Source of the DNA: Cordilura impudica
Taxonomy: Eukaryota; Arthropoda; Insecta; Diptera; Scathophagidae
Assembly (NCBI GenBank): GCA_963682025.1
Contig: OY821517.1
Location: forward strand, 108,824,794-108,888,793
DNA length: 64,000 nucleotides
Direction: 5' to 3'
A program made the translations under genes and the position numbers. This document shows, one piece after another, positions 44,800 through 56,601 of the stretch (position 1 is its first letter; the number at the start of each line of letters is the position of its first letter). The notes beneath the pieces are model-generated. The model worked only from the letters and a program-made list of their open reading frames with translations. It was not told where the DNA came from and searched no databases.

Positions 44800-46884
44800 A
44801 TACACATACGAGTATATAAAAGCGAAATTATGAATGTTTGTTCAGTTGTTTACTGCTCTTTAGTGAGATCAGACGTCTCTAACTATTGAGTTATTCTATC
44901 TCGAGTTTAACAACAAAACAAACAAACACACAAACAAAAATATTACAACCGTTAGTCAAGCATTACTTTCTAATTTAAAAAAATAAAAACAAAAAATAAA
45001 ACGTATACGTGAGAACAATGTTGCAGCCTCATCGAGGTATAACTTAAAAACAATGAACAATAAAAGAACAAAAGTCGACAATTCAACTAAAGGAGTTGAA
45101 AACCAAAATTATTTACATCCACTTCAAACAGTTGAAGACGAGTACCAAGACGAGGTTATTTTGGAAAAAAAACTCGAAAATCTACATTCCACAAAATACT
45201 ATTATTAAATGTAATATTGAAAATATTCGTGAATTATATAAAAATTGAAACTTTTTTGGAATAACAAAAATGATTTTGATACAATTTGTAATAAGTATGG
45301 CTTTTAAAATGAGAAACCATACAAAGCAATATTATTGGGACTTGATATACGAATTGGTAACATACAACAGATGCTAGATGAATTTTTATGAGAGACGTTT
45401 AATGCTGATCTTCCAGTCAGGAAATCAAAGGACTTTGAGGTTAATAGTAAAGGAAGATCGTTTAAGAAGTTCTGTGAAGACTTTGGTTTATATATTTTAA
45501 AGGGATACACAAAAGCGGATGAGGAAGGTGATTTTACATTTATCAGTTGTGTGGATGCATCTGTAAGTGATATATGTGCTGTGACACATGAACTTCTGAA
45601 ATTTGTAAGCAATTTTAAAGTTGATAGTCGAACCTGGTCGGATCATATGCCAATATTGTTAACCGTTAGTGTAACAGTCAGATATAGTCCAAATAATAAA
45701 ATGACCTTCTTGCCTAAGTTGAAATGGGATAAAAAAAATGTTGAATTATATAAAAGTAAACACAATCAGCAAACAAATTTACTCAAGCAACAAAATGTGT
45801 TTTAAGAATTGAGTCAGTTAATGGAAATTATACGATATTCAACCCACATACAAATAAACGAATCAATCATCTAAAATCAGGAAATCGTTGTTCAATTTCA
45901 AATTCATAATGGTCGAGAAAAATCCTTTAAGGCATTGAGAAAATTCAGACAAAATAATCAACGGAAAACAAACAGCAATATTTACATGTAAATCATAATT
46001 TTAAAGACATATGTAAAGAAAGTAGAGTAAACTACCTCAAAAATCTTGAAGTTGAAATTAACTCAGTTAGAAACAATAAGGACTGGTGGAATGTCGTTAA
46101 GAAAATACAGCAAATAGACAGACCGGAAAGTCCGGGAATATCTCCTTCTGAGTTTAAAACCTATTATTGCATGCTACTTAATCCAATACAAATTTCAAAT
46201 GATGTTAGCTATGCCCCTATGTTTTATTCTGATCCTGACCTAGACGACCCTATTTCACCGTTGGATATAAAATATGCTTTGGCAAAAGTTAAGGATAATA
46301 AGGCCCCAGGTGAAGATAGGATATCACATGAATTTTTTAAAAAATCTACTGATAATTTTATAGAGGAATTATCTAAATCGTACAACATATTATTTTAAAT
46401 AGCTAAATTAGATGAAAAATTCATTACTAGCATTATTTTCCCGATATTCAAAAAAGGTGATAATTTCCTTTATGAATTTCCTTTATGAATACAATTGCGA
46501 AAATACAAATGAAAATCATAAACAATATCAAGCTGGATTTCGAGACGGATATTCTACAGCAGACAATATTTACAATCTAGCTGCAATTGCGAACATAAAA
46601 TTCAGTGAAAACCGCAAACACCCAATTTAGCTTAACATTAGGGTAGCAATACAAAAGGAACCAATTAAAAAACAATCGCTACTTCCAAAATTATATTGGG
46701 ATAATTGCAAAAATGGGCAACTACAGCGAAAACTTAATGTATTAAGCCTATGTGAAGTTATAAAAAAGTCCGCGCCTATGACAAAATTTAACCACAAAAC
46801 TTTGAAAGTAAACAGAACTGGTATAGTATTAAATGCAATTCTTCAAGAGAAAAAAGTTTCAAGTTTTTAAACAAATACAGAATA
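44800..46884 (+). mobile_element. APE-type non-LTR retrotransposon, truncated in the RT
   Basis: A 5' region (44800-45052) precedes a short first frame, MNNKRTKVDNSTKGVENQNY (45053-45206, ended by TAA). Then come the endonuclease, a spacer and the start of the reverse transcriptase, a gap, and text from the C-terminal region (LPKLYWDNCKNGQLQRKL) up to ~46870. The element stops where a Helitron begins. The C-terminal zinc motif and TTA tail found at 51.1-51.6 kb could be its far end. Confidence 0.65.
45300..46870 (+). pseudogene. Non-LTR ORF2 remnant: endonuclease and partial reverse transcriptase
   Basis: The endonuclease tail reads TFISCVDASVSDICAVTHEL and DSRTWSDHMPILLTV, with the SDH box of AP-type endonucleases. 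After a stop (45805) and decayed sequence come DWWNVVKKIQ, DIKYALAKVKDNKAPGEDRI (RT block 0-1) and, past further slips, YQAGFRDGYSTADNIYNLAA (block 2a). The catalytic YADD region is missing; LPKLYWDNCKNGQLQRK belongs after the RT. Frameshifts and stops make it non-functional. Confidence 0.7.
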
Positions 46885-49400
46885 TCTAAAAGTGCCGTAT
46901 ACTTTTTACCGGCCACGCCTACTTTTACGCCCACTTTTTATGTAAAATTCATTTTCTGTTTTATTCATATTTGTTCACTATACAAATTTTTATTTGTTAA
47001 CAGATTTCTCTGAAATTCGGTAAACACGATCCCTGTATTCCAACTAAGGTCACCATATACCTTTCATCGACCACACCTACTTTTACGCCCACTTTTTATA
47101 TACAATTCATTTTCTGTATTTTGGTATATTTGTTCGCTATACAAATTTTTATTTTTCAACGCATTTCTCTGAAATTTGGCACACACGATCTCTATACTCC
47201 AGAGAGGTCGCCATATGATTCTTGCTGGTCACGCCTACTTCTACGCCCACTTTTTATACAAAATTAATTTTCTGTTTTTTGATATATTTGTGCACTATAG
47301 AAATTTTTATTTGTTAACAGATTTCTCTGAAATTCGGTAAACACGATCCCTGTACTCCAGCTAACGTCACCATATACTTTTTATCGACCACGCCTACTTT
47401 TACGCCCACTTTTTATATACAATTCATTTTCTGTATTTTAGTATATTTGTTCGCTATACAAATTTTTATTTTTCAACGGATTTCTCTGAAATTGGGTACA
47501 CATGATCTCTCTGCTCCAGGGAAGGTCGACATATTCTTCGTACCGGTCACGCCTACTGTTACGCCCACTTTTTGTATACAATTCATATTCTGTTTTTTCG
47601 TACATTTGTTCTCTACACAATTTTTTTTTTAAACGGATTTCTCTGAAATTTGCTACACACGATCTCTGTACTCCAGAGAGGTCGCCATATGATTCTTGCC
47701 GGCCACGCCTACTTCTACGCCCACTTTTTATACAAAATTAATTTTCTGTATTTTGGTATATTTGTGCACTATAGAAATTTTTATTTTTCAAGGGATGTCT
47801 AAAATTTGGTCACACGATCTCTATACTATAGGGAAGGTCACCATATGCTTCTTACAGGCCACGCCTACTTTGCGCCAACTTCTATGTATATAAAACTTAT
47901 TTTATCCTTTTATTTGTTTCTTTATTTGATTGCTATACAAACTTTAATTTTTCAATGGCTTTCTCCGAAATTGAGTACATATTCCAGGGAAGGTCGTCAT
48001 ATGATTTTTACCGACCACGCCTACTTTTACGCCCAAGTTTCATATAAAATTCATATTTTGTTGTGTGGTATATTTCTTCCCTATACAAATTTGTATTTTT
48101 CAACGGATTTCTCTGAAATTTAGTTTACAGGGAAATAACTACACGGTGAACAAATTCCCCAAACTTAAAAAAAAGGTACCCAAGAGAAATGAACAAATTC
48201 GCCATTTTTAATCGAAATAAAAATTGAACTTACTCCCCAAATTCATTCTTAAATTTTTACATATTTTTATTTAATGAATTTTGTTAAATATTTATTTTAG
48301 TAAACGTTTGCATACTGCTCTCAATATATGTCCTACAATAAATGCATTTAAAATGAGTATTCTTTTCAATAGCATCATTTCGTTGCGCGGAAGCTATGTG
48401 CACGGGGAATACAGCTTAGCTAGAATATCGGAATGATCTGAAAAATATATTTTGACAATTAAAATAAGTTGGCAACAGCTGCGCGGCAGCACAGGTGTGG
48501 TTGCCAAACGCGCGGACTCGGACGCGACGGATGCGGACGCGACGCGCTCTCGGAACACAGCTCAGCTAAAATATCGCAATGCTCTAAAAAATATGTTTTA
48601 GGAATCCAAATAAGTTAACGAAAACTAAGCGGCAGCACGGGTAGTAGCTGCGAGGAAGCGGCGCGAGGCGCGCGGACGCGACGGATGTGGGCGCGACGGA
48701 TGCGGACGCGACGCCCTCGCGGAACACAGCTCAGCTAAAATATTGCAATGATCTGAAAAATATATTTTGGCGATTAAAATAAGTTGACAACAACTGCGCG
48801 GCAGCACGGGTGTGGCTGCCAAACGCGCGGAAGCGGACGCGACTCGCTCGCGGAACACAGCATAGTGAAATGTCGTATGATAAATTTTATCTACGTATGT
48901 GAAACAATTACCTGTTGATCAAAAGAGGCCACACATATACTATAAGCAGTTGCTTAAAGAAACCTTGCGACACAATATTAAACGTCGCATTAGTCTTTCA
49001 TTTCTGAAACTTGAATTTGATGTCTCTGCTCAATGATGATCACTTATTGAATGAAGTAATTCAATTTTTAAAAGTTCCGATTCCTTTAATTTGCGAACCA
49101 TTCCGTTATATTTGATGTTTATAAATAAACTGAAAAAAAACTTAAAGCGGTTTCGCCGCTTATTTTTGAAGCATTTTTGCTGCAGCATCTTATAAAAAAT
49201 TTCTAAATTAAAAAATCAAAAAATTTTTAATTGAAATAAAAAATTAATTTACCGCCCATACAAATTTTTGGGGAGAAAGTTCATTTTATTGGGGAATTTT
49301 TTAATTGGGGACTAAGTACTCAGCGCCTGGTAAGCATAGTGAACCATTTTTCAAGTCAAAGGCCTTTTTATTCCGGGCAAGACCGGGTAAAAACAGCTAG
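46885..49400 (+). mobile_element. Helitron of the 15.6-kb type, 5'-shortened, intact 3' end
   Basis: The 3' end AAACAGCTAG (49400) is followed by T, with the CCGG/CCGG hairpin ten bases before. It carries about seven AT-rich units and three GC-rich units (48430-48870), more than the 15569-17660 copy. The 5' TC end is missing; the sequence begins inside a unit at ~46885. It also has GGGGAGAAAGTTCATTTTAT near 49270, absent in the other copy. Confidence 0.8.
48430..48870 (+). repeat. GC-rich tandem units, second copy
   Basis: It is closely similar to 16780-17170, with an extra GGATGTGGGCGCGACGGATG segment near 48683. Confidence 0.75.
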
Positions 49401-49639
49401 TAGGGTATAAAAACGCTCTACGGAAAGTATTGCTATCACTAGTGTTACCAAAGCCACCAACTTTGGGTTTGTCAATCAAAAGGCCCATTTTCTCCCTAAA
49501 TAGATTTTGAATGTTTAATTTTCTGTTCGAAACTGCTTCTCGATTTTCTTCCTATCTTATTTGCCATTTTTTTTTTAACTCGCACCTATACCCTGCATGC
49601 AAAATGAATTCAAAAAAGCAGATCCAACAGTACAAAGCG

Positions 49640-49740
49640 CCCCGGTAAGTGAGTATGTAGCAAGCTCGCCTATCCTGCGGGGGTCGTGAGTTCAAATTCC
49701 CACCAGAGGCTTGGGTCTATCGCTGCAAAAAAAAAAAACT
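49640..49740 (+). repeat. Possible tRNA-derived SINE relic
   Basis: GTGAGTTCAAATTCCCACC resembles a T-arm/B-box, about 45 bases after a GTAAGTGAGTATGTAGCA stretch that could be an A-box, and an A-run follows at 49728. The T-stem has mismatches, so a working tRNA gene is excluded and the SINE reading is tentative. Confidence 0.25.
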
Positions 49741-49779
49741 AGCAAATCCGGCTTATCCCTGGACCCAAAAATTAAAAAT

Positions 49780-50425
49780 CTGCACACAAACCAATCGGCT
49801 TTGCGAAACTAGGCTTTAAAAAGGGCTTATGCCGTCCTTTAGGGTACCTTCTTTTGCCTGGAACTTTTCACTTTCGAAATCGGCGACACTCATAAAATCC
49901 TTTGGTGTCGATTTGGTTTCAGTCAAAACGTTCAAAACTTTACCGCCAATCACAGTTAAGAATAGCTTTAAGTTGATTTCAATGGTTTTCCCGTCATCGA
50001 CTTTTTAAGTTTTCCAACTTATTTATTTACTGTTTTAATTCCAAGTCTTCTTGCTTAATTTTTTTTTCTTTCTTTGGAGAACTCCAAATTAATGGGACAA
50101 TAAAATCGGATTGATTGGGGTGTACAATCATTCCACAAAATTTTTGCGATCGAATCAGTCAGTCTTAATGGCATCACAGTCGTTGCAAACAGGGATAATT
50201 CAGAGCCCTGGCTCTTGAGATCGTTGCTTATAATTTGAAAGCCCCGAGCTACCATCAAATCCGTAGCTGACGATCATATCAGCCTTTAAGAAACCTGTAT
50301 TGGCCATTAAAGGTTCTATAACCCCTTTTTGCAATTCAATTATTCTTTTGGTAGTATGGTTTAGTACCATTTGAAGAGAAAACATAGCTCTCTGTTTACA
50401 TATCACAATTCAATCGTACCTTTTC
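49780..50425 (-). pseudogene. Transib/RAG1-like transposase, middle fragment
   Basis: Minus strand, from 50.4 kb: TGFLKADMIVSYGFDGSSG (first catalytic aspartate region), SLFATTVMPLRLTD, KILWNDCTPQSIRFYCPI, NLKLFLTVIGGKVLNVLTE and KEGTLKDGISPF. These match RGCDGSSG, FMISFVPLRL, VWKNEIPSSTKFCRPI, MCLTMIDGKV and FGMSPLHA of the 8.8-kb protein. The second aspartate is glycine (VIGGKV for MIDGKV), so it is dead. It differs enough from that element to be a separate lineage. No ends found. Confidence 0.7.
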
Positions 50426-51079
50426 TTTCAATATCTCAAATGATTTATCATATTTTTGTATTTTTCCCTTTACATAATTAATAAATAATTAAAAACAGCA
50501 TCATTTTTGCACATTTTATCTTTTTCACCGACCGAAACTTTAGTTAGTTCGCTATATAGCAAGCAGAGGTTAACTGAAAAAAATGAGATTTCTCAAAAGC
50601 CGGGAAAAACGGGAACGTTAAAATTTATAAAATAAACACAAAATTGAATACTTAACGAATTTTTGATGTTAAGAACATTGCCGAAGTTAGCCAAAATTTC
50701 AAAAGTCTATCCGAAGTTCAATATAAAAAAATTAACCTCAATTTTCAGGCTAAATAGGAAACACACATGCTTCCATCAAAAAGAATTATTTTTTAACTTT
50801 CTTTTTTGCAGTTTTATTTTGTACTTACATTCATCTTTCTTTTCCATATTCACTAACATAACATTGTTCTTGCATTAATTTTCAACTATTTTTGAAGCGC
50901 TGAACACGTTGTTTACAAACAGTAACTTCGACAGCGTGCTAATCAGCTGATGTTTGTTCTTTATAGAAACAATACTTAGCGTTATTTAGCCTGATGTTTG
51001 CTTTATCGAATGCAATCAAAATAATTTTATTTTTTTTTCAAAAATTTGATTAAATTCATGAAAAACGGATCAAATTTCC
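50426..51079. other. AT-rich stretch, nothing recognised
   Basis: No motif-bearing frame was found. Confidence 0.4.
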
Positions 51080-51607
51080 CATAGTGCAATGGCCAGGTTT
51101 TAGTGTTACTGAAAATCAATGGAATTTGTTTAGCAATAATTTATTAACCAACGTTTGGATATTCAAGGCAAGGAGTGGTATGATAAGATTTAATCATAAT
51201 AGATATGATGGTAACGATGAATCGAAATTTTGCTTAATATGTAGTTTTAGAGAACACGAAACGTTTCAACATTTCCTTGGAAGATGTCTTGCTTTAAGAG
51301 AATTCAGAATATGCACTTATCGTAAACCAATACTTGAAAAACTAAAAATAATTCAGACATTAGATGGCGACAAAGCAGAACACTGGGAGATGATTGTAAA
51401 GTACTTAAAAGTCACACTAAAATATAGAGAATATTTAATAAATGAATATAATTAAACACATTATTTTCCGACAGAAAATTTATAAAAACATTGATGGTAA
51501 CGCTTATCTTTTTTATATGCATATTTTCTAAAAATCCATTACAAACTTTGAATTGTTAAAAAATTTTTATGTGCAACTAAAGAAGAATTATTATTATTAT
51601 TATTAAT
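51080..51607 (+). pseudogene. Non-LTR retrotransposon 3' end: C-terminal zinc motif and TTA tail
   Basis: The frame ending at 51455 encodes WIFKARSGMIRFNHNRY and KFCLICSFREHETFQHFLGR followed by C, a C-x2-C ... H-x4-C zinc motif in the position usual for I/Jockey-like ORF2 ends. About 130 bases later a TTATTATTATTATTA tail (51588-51604) closes the element, as in I-type elements. It may be the far end of the element at 44.8-46.9 kb. Confidence 0.6.
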
Positions 51608-51718
51608 ACTGGGAGTTGAGTAATGGAAATATTTAAAAACGTAAGCAATTTTTATTAAATTTTTATACATGAAACAGTTATTTATATTTAAATATAGGAA
51701 TTTGTTCTTTAACTACAC

Positions 51719-52200
51719 CATTTCCAATTGTATTTCAGATTTTCCAATTGTATTTCAGAATTGTCTAAATGTATTTCAGAATTGTCTAAATATATTTCAG
51801 AATTGTCTAAATGTATATCAGAATTGTCTAAATGTATTTCAGAATTGTCTAAATGTATTTCAGAATTGTCTAAATGTATTTCAGAATTGTCCAAATGTAT
51901 TTCAGAATATTCCAATTGTATTTCAGAAAATTCAAAATGTATTTCAGAAATTTCCAATTGTATTTCAGAAAATTCCAATTGTATTTCAGAATCTTCCAAT
52001 TGTATTTCAGAAAATTCCAATTGTATTTCAGAAAATTCCAATTGTATTTCAGAAAATTCCAATTGTATTTCAGAATTTTCCAATTGTATTTCAGAAAATT
52101 CCAATTGTATTTCAGAAAATTCCAATTGTATTTTAGAAAATTACAATTATATTTCAGAATTTTCTAATGGTATTTCAGAATTGTCTAATTGTATTTCATA
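51719..52200 (+). repeat. Left array of 21-bp units (foldback arm)
   Basis: The consensus unit is TTGTATTTCAGAA plus AATTCCAA; eight units near the outer end carry the variant ATGTATTTCAGAA plus TTGTCTAA. Because 21 is a multiple of three, several frames stay open by chance (repeated NCISENS-like heptapeptides); I do not regard these as genes. Confidence 0.95.
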
Positions 52201-52808
52201 AAATAAAACTTTTTTGTGCCCTACAAAAATAATGAATATTAAATATGTCGATACATTGAATGATAAAATAAAAGGTGAAGTAATACGCTATTAATTTTTC
52301 AGTGGAATATTAATTTGAATGCCTTGTAATGTTTAAATGCAGTTGTATAGTAAACATTTTTAATTGTTGTTTTATGAATTTTTAAGGGATCAAAAAGTAA
52401 TTCTATAACTCGTTAATTTAATAAGGACAATTATAAAAAATATTTATTACTTTTAGGAGCATTAAAAATTTTAAAATTTTTTCTTTATCAAATTTTTTTA
52501 AAATACAGGATATTTTCCTTTTTTTAGGAGCCCTAAAAGTTGCGAAACTTTCATAGTACTTAAAGTAAACTTTTTTATATTCTATCGACCAAATTGCGTA
52601 GATATGCTGTAGAGAAAATTCCAATACTTGTTATATCAATGTGTCAATTTTTTAATTTTTTTTTTCACATAAATGCTTTTTGTTATTAGTCTATGCTTAA
52701 AAACAAATCAAACTGTGAAAAAATACCAATAAATTTATATATAAAAAAAAATTAAAAATTTATATATAAAAAAAAATTTAAATATAAGAAAAAAATTAAA
52801 TAAAAAAA

Positions 52809-54308
52809 ATGGAAAACAGAGACACATGCGCAGTTTGCTTGGGATCTATGTTAAGAAAAGAAATAAATAAGCTACTTCCATGCAATCATTTATTGCATAT
52901 TGTTTGCTACAGGCAGTTAAGTGAGGGTCAACGCGTTACTACATGTCCCTATTGTAGATTAGCTATAGAGGGTAAGTAATTTTTGTAGCCATTAATTCAG
53001 TTTTGTGAGACGCCAAAGTACATAATTTCTTTCTCATCTAAAGTACACATAAAAGTTTTTTTCGGTTTCATAAAAGTAACCTTTTTTATGATGAATTCCA
53101 AATTTATTTTTATGAGTCCGCAAAATACCGATTTTTTCCCATACAATAGAGGCACACACATAGTGTACATGAACCATGTTTACAATAACTACATAAACCT
53201 ACCACATTTATTTATTTCTCCAACTTAATTGTACATAGGTATGCTTCTTATTTTTTGAAATAGATTTCATTCTACTTGTCCACGGCAAGTACAATATATA
53301 TTCAAAAGACGATAAAGCTCGTATAATTGAAGCTGCTTTTAATGGCGACGATTGGGCCCAACTTGCGTTTTCATTAAAAATCAATTATAAGACAGCATAC
53401 ACTTGGATACGGAATGGACGGGATTCCGAAGTTAAAAAAGGTGGTTGTAAACTAAAATCCCTTTCTGAACCGGAAATTGATAAAATAGTTGGTTGGCTTG
53501 AGGAGAATCCAACAATTTCATTAAGAATGATTAAAGCAAACGTTTTGCAAGAATTTTCGAAAAATGTTTATGTACAAACAATTTCTAACTATTTAGAAAA
53601 TAAACTATTTTCGGTCAAAAATCTGCACCATGAGCCAATTACTATGAATTCTCCAGAAAATAAGGAAAAACGAGCAATCTATGTTAATACTCTAAACGAG
53701 TATATTAGAGAAGGTAAACAAATTGTTTATATGGACGAAACAAATTTTAATTTGTTTACACGTAAAACAAGAGGCCGTTCACGCATTGGGTCAAGAGCTG
53801 TACAGTTGTTACCCGCATGTCGCGGTCCCAACGTGCACCTCATTGGTGCAATATCTGCAAACGGTGTTATATATTTTGAAAGGAAAAGGGGTTCATTTAA
53901 CTCAAATTTAGCTATAGAGTGGGTAAGAAATATATTATTAAAGTGGACCGAAATGGGAAATAACCTTTCTGATTTGGTCTTAGTGTGTGATAATGCTCCA
54001 GCTCACACTCGTTTAGAAACTGCTTTGATAATTGCTCCGCTAATTTATTACGTTTGGGTCCATATTCCCCGCAACTTAATCCAATAGAAATAATATGGAG
54101 TAAAATCAAAACATTTGTAAAAGTTAGAATATCTATACCACATGTAATTCCTCCAGGTGTTGTAGAACAACGACTTCAGTATCTTGAGGAATTAATAGAT
54201 TGTGCATTACCAAACATAACACAGGGTGATTGCGCTCGCGCTGTGCAACATTCAAGTTCATTCAACACAATTGCATCAAACAGAGATGACATTCCAGTTG
54301 GACAGTAA
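52809..54308 (+). pseudogene. RING-H2 finger fused to an IS630/Tc1/mariner-type DDE transposase, two exons
   Basis: Exon 1 (52809-52971) encodes 54 residues with CAVC, PCNHLLHIVC and CPYC: C-x2-C-x14-C-x1-H-x2-H-x2-C-x12-C-x2-C, a complete RING-H2 pattern. The intron (52972-53263) has GTAAGT and AAATAG borders and phase 1; joining gives CRLAIED-FILLVHGKY with no stop. Exon 2 has a helix-turn-helix (DDWAQLAFSLKINYKTAYTW), YMDETNFNLF (first aspartate, ~53735), LVCDNAPAHTRLE (second, ~53990) and, after a one-base slip near 54040, LGPYSPQLNPIEIIWSKIK (glutamate), ending at 54308. D to E spacing is ~31. RING-H2 fingers are usually ubiquitin-ligase domains; what this one does is unknown. All zinc ligands and acidic residues are intact, so the single slip is recent or a sequence error. 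Confidence 0.8.
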
Positions 54309-54778
54309 TATTTTTTTTTTAATATAATATAGAATTTTAGATTTGTAATTAATTGAATAAGGTTGTTTTGTTCGCAACTTTACTTTTATGTTGCTTTTAA
54401 ATTTCTTAAGTATATACGAATATACAAATATTTTCGTATTCGTATGTATAATTATCAATTATGTCAATGTCTTTTAAGTTTTTTCCTATATACAAACTTT
54501 TGCTTATTTATGTATGTGTATGTATGTTAAATTCATATATGTTAAAGAAAAAATAATTTCTGTGTTAATCAATTGTAAATAAAAACATATACAATTATTA
54601 TTTACGTATGTGTTTTCCTTCAATTATAAATGCGAGGCCAAGAAATGAATTTGAAATTTACATTTAAAAACTTGTCAAAATCATTTTTTACAAAAGGTTC
54701 TTTATAGTCAGATAATTCTTATTATATTTTAATTTGAAAAGAGAAGGAATATTTTTTTTTTTAAAGACTGAAATAGAC

Positions 54779-55240
54779 TTCTGAAATAAAAGTAGACAAT
54801 TCTGAAATACAATTGGAATTTTCTGAAATACAATTGGAATTTTCTGAAATACAATTGGAAAATTCTGAAATACAATTGGAATTTTCTGAAATACAATTGG
54901 AATTTTCTGAACTACAATTGGAATTTTCTGAAATACAATTGGAAAATTCTGAAATACAATTGGAATTTTCTGAAATACAATTGGAAATTTCTGAAATACA
55001 TTTTGAATTTTCTGAAATACAATTGGAAAATTCTGAAATACATTTAGACAATTCTGAAATACATTTAGACAATTCTAAAATACATTTAAACAGTTCTGAA
55101 ATACATTTAGACAATTCTGAAATACATTTCGACAATTCTGAAATACATTTAGACAATTCTGAAATACATTTAGACAATTCTGAAATACATTTAGACAATT
55201 CTGAAATACAATTGGAAAATTCTGAAATACAATTGGAAAT
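54779..55240 (-). repeat. Right array of 21-bp units (foldback arm)
   Basis: It is the inverse of 51719-52200, with the same two unit variants in the same order counted from the tip, so the arms were copied from each other or homogenised as wholes. Confidence 0.95.
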
Positions 55241-55249
55241 GGTGTAGTT

Positions 55250-55851
55250 CGACAGAATTTCTAGTCCATAGTTGGACACTTTTTTTAAGAATCAAACATT
55301 TTGTATCTTGAGAAAAGTCTGAGTGTCTCATCTCCAAGTTGATGATATATTTTTACCAGCTTAAATTGAAATCCACCGTAAATTTGTGATGGAAATAATT
55401 CAACACGATTTGTACAAAAATTGATAAGCACCATCTCTTCTAGTTAAGAAAATTTGCTAAATTATAACAACTAATTTATGTAATGATTTGTATGCAAGCT
55501 GGATGAATTTATCACCAGTGAAGAAATTACACTAAAGCATAAATTTTTTACAATTGGCGAATTAGCAAAAGATTCTCAAGAAGCTAAGATCCAAGGGATA
55601 TAAAAAATTTCATAATTTTTTTTCTCAGTATTTCTATTCTTTCTAAGGCACAAGAAACTGTGATTAAAAATATGAAAGCGTTCCTCTGTTGGGCAATAGT
55701 GATGAAGTTTAAACAACCCATGGGTAAATTTTAATGAACCATTCTGTTGATATTTTAGCGATATGGATCAATTAGAAGCTCTGATCTAGTAAAACTAGAA
55801 TTTCTCAATACTTTGAAGCAAGTTACTTTAAACATTGTTAAATTGTGATTG
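55250..55851. other. AT-rich stretch, nothing recognised
   Basis: No motif or repeat was found beyond the possible extra tip of the foldback element (to ~55282). Confidence 0.4.
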
Positions 55852-56601
55852 TACCCTATACCACTATGTGGTCAGGGTAAAATGACTTTGTGCTAATGTT
55901 TGTAATTACCAAAAATATTTGACCTAGACCTAAATCTTTTCTAATACCGATCGACTTAGAATCAATTTCTGTCGATTTAGCGATGGCCGTCCGTCCGTCT
56001 CTCCATCGGTCCACCCGCCTATGAATCCATGTACACTACAGGTCGCAAATATGAATATATTTTGATAAAATTCAATACATAAGCTCCTGGCCATAGGACG
56101 AACGCTATTGAAATTGGTGCAAATCGGTTCTTGTTCAGACTTAGTCCCCATACTCATGACCCTCAAGTACCATAATATCCAAGTTATCCTATAGATCGCG
56201 GTCAAATTGGGTCTGCGTGTGTTTATTACATTAACCAGTAGTCCAAAAATTAACCCTATAGGACTATTCTTAGTCATAGGCACCATATGAAGATGATTAC
56301 TGATCTTCACTCATCGAAAAAGAAAAATATTGCACAAATTTTTCTATGTTCCTGTAAAAAATAAGTGACCTTAGTAAATATGGTCATGCTTGGTCCATTT
56401 TTCTACCTAGTCCCCATTTAAATATAGCATCCGATTTAAAATTTTTCATATCCGCAAACACAAAAATTAATAACAATGCCACACAAATTTGGTTTATGCA
56501 TATTTTCTATATCTAATTAGTTGGACCTAAGAGATAGGGTCCCTAAACGCATGGTATAGGGTATCGTATAGTCGATCTAGACCGACTAAAATTTCCTTAT
56601 T
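55852..56601 (+). repeat. DINE-1/Helentron-like repeat, nearly full length
   Basis: It runs from the TACCC hairpin at 55852 to the palindrome near 56570-56590 and a decayed CCTTATT tip. The GTCC microsatellite is short (55987-56000). Confidence 0.6.

Larger units (their letters stand above)
51711..55249 (+). mobile_element. Foldback-like transposon with inverted 21-bp arrays and a RING-DDE transposase gene
   Basis: AACTACACCATTTCCAATTG opens the left side (51711) and its inverse closes the right (55249). Inside each tip lies an array of ~22 units of 21 bp, one the mirror image of the other, and between them a two-exon gene. Array-built terminal inverted repeats are the mark of foldback elements (FB, Galileo), but the gene is of the IS630/Tc1/mariner type. 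No target duplication is clear: the flanks read CTTT and CGAC, and TA is not present on both sides. The outer similarity may go a little further (AG(A/G)AATT), so the true tips could lie ~20 bases outside. Confidence 0.8.

Noticed and set aside
49640..49740. Functional tRNA gene
   Set aside because: The T-stem has several mismatches and no proper acceptor or anticodon arms could be drawn; kept only as a weak SINE-like relic.
51719..52200. CRISPR-like array of short repeats
   Set aside because: Units are contiguous with no unique spacers, and the setting is eukaryotic.
51669..52201. Long open frames (138-157 codons) on both strands in the 21-bp arrays, here and at 54761-55279
   Set aside because: The unit length is a multiple of three and lacks stops in several frames, so long repetitive frames (NCISENS-like) arise automatically. 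They start within the array and have no independent signal.
55250..55290. Extension of the foldback element to AGTTGGACAC...TA as a mariner-type tip with TA duplication
   Set aside because: The left side shows no corresponding GTCCAACT sequence at the expected distance, so the TA next to it cannot be paired.
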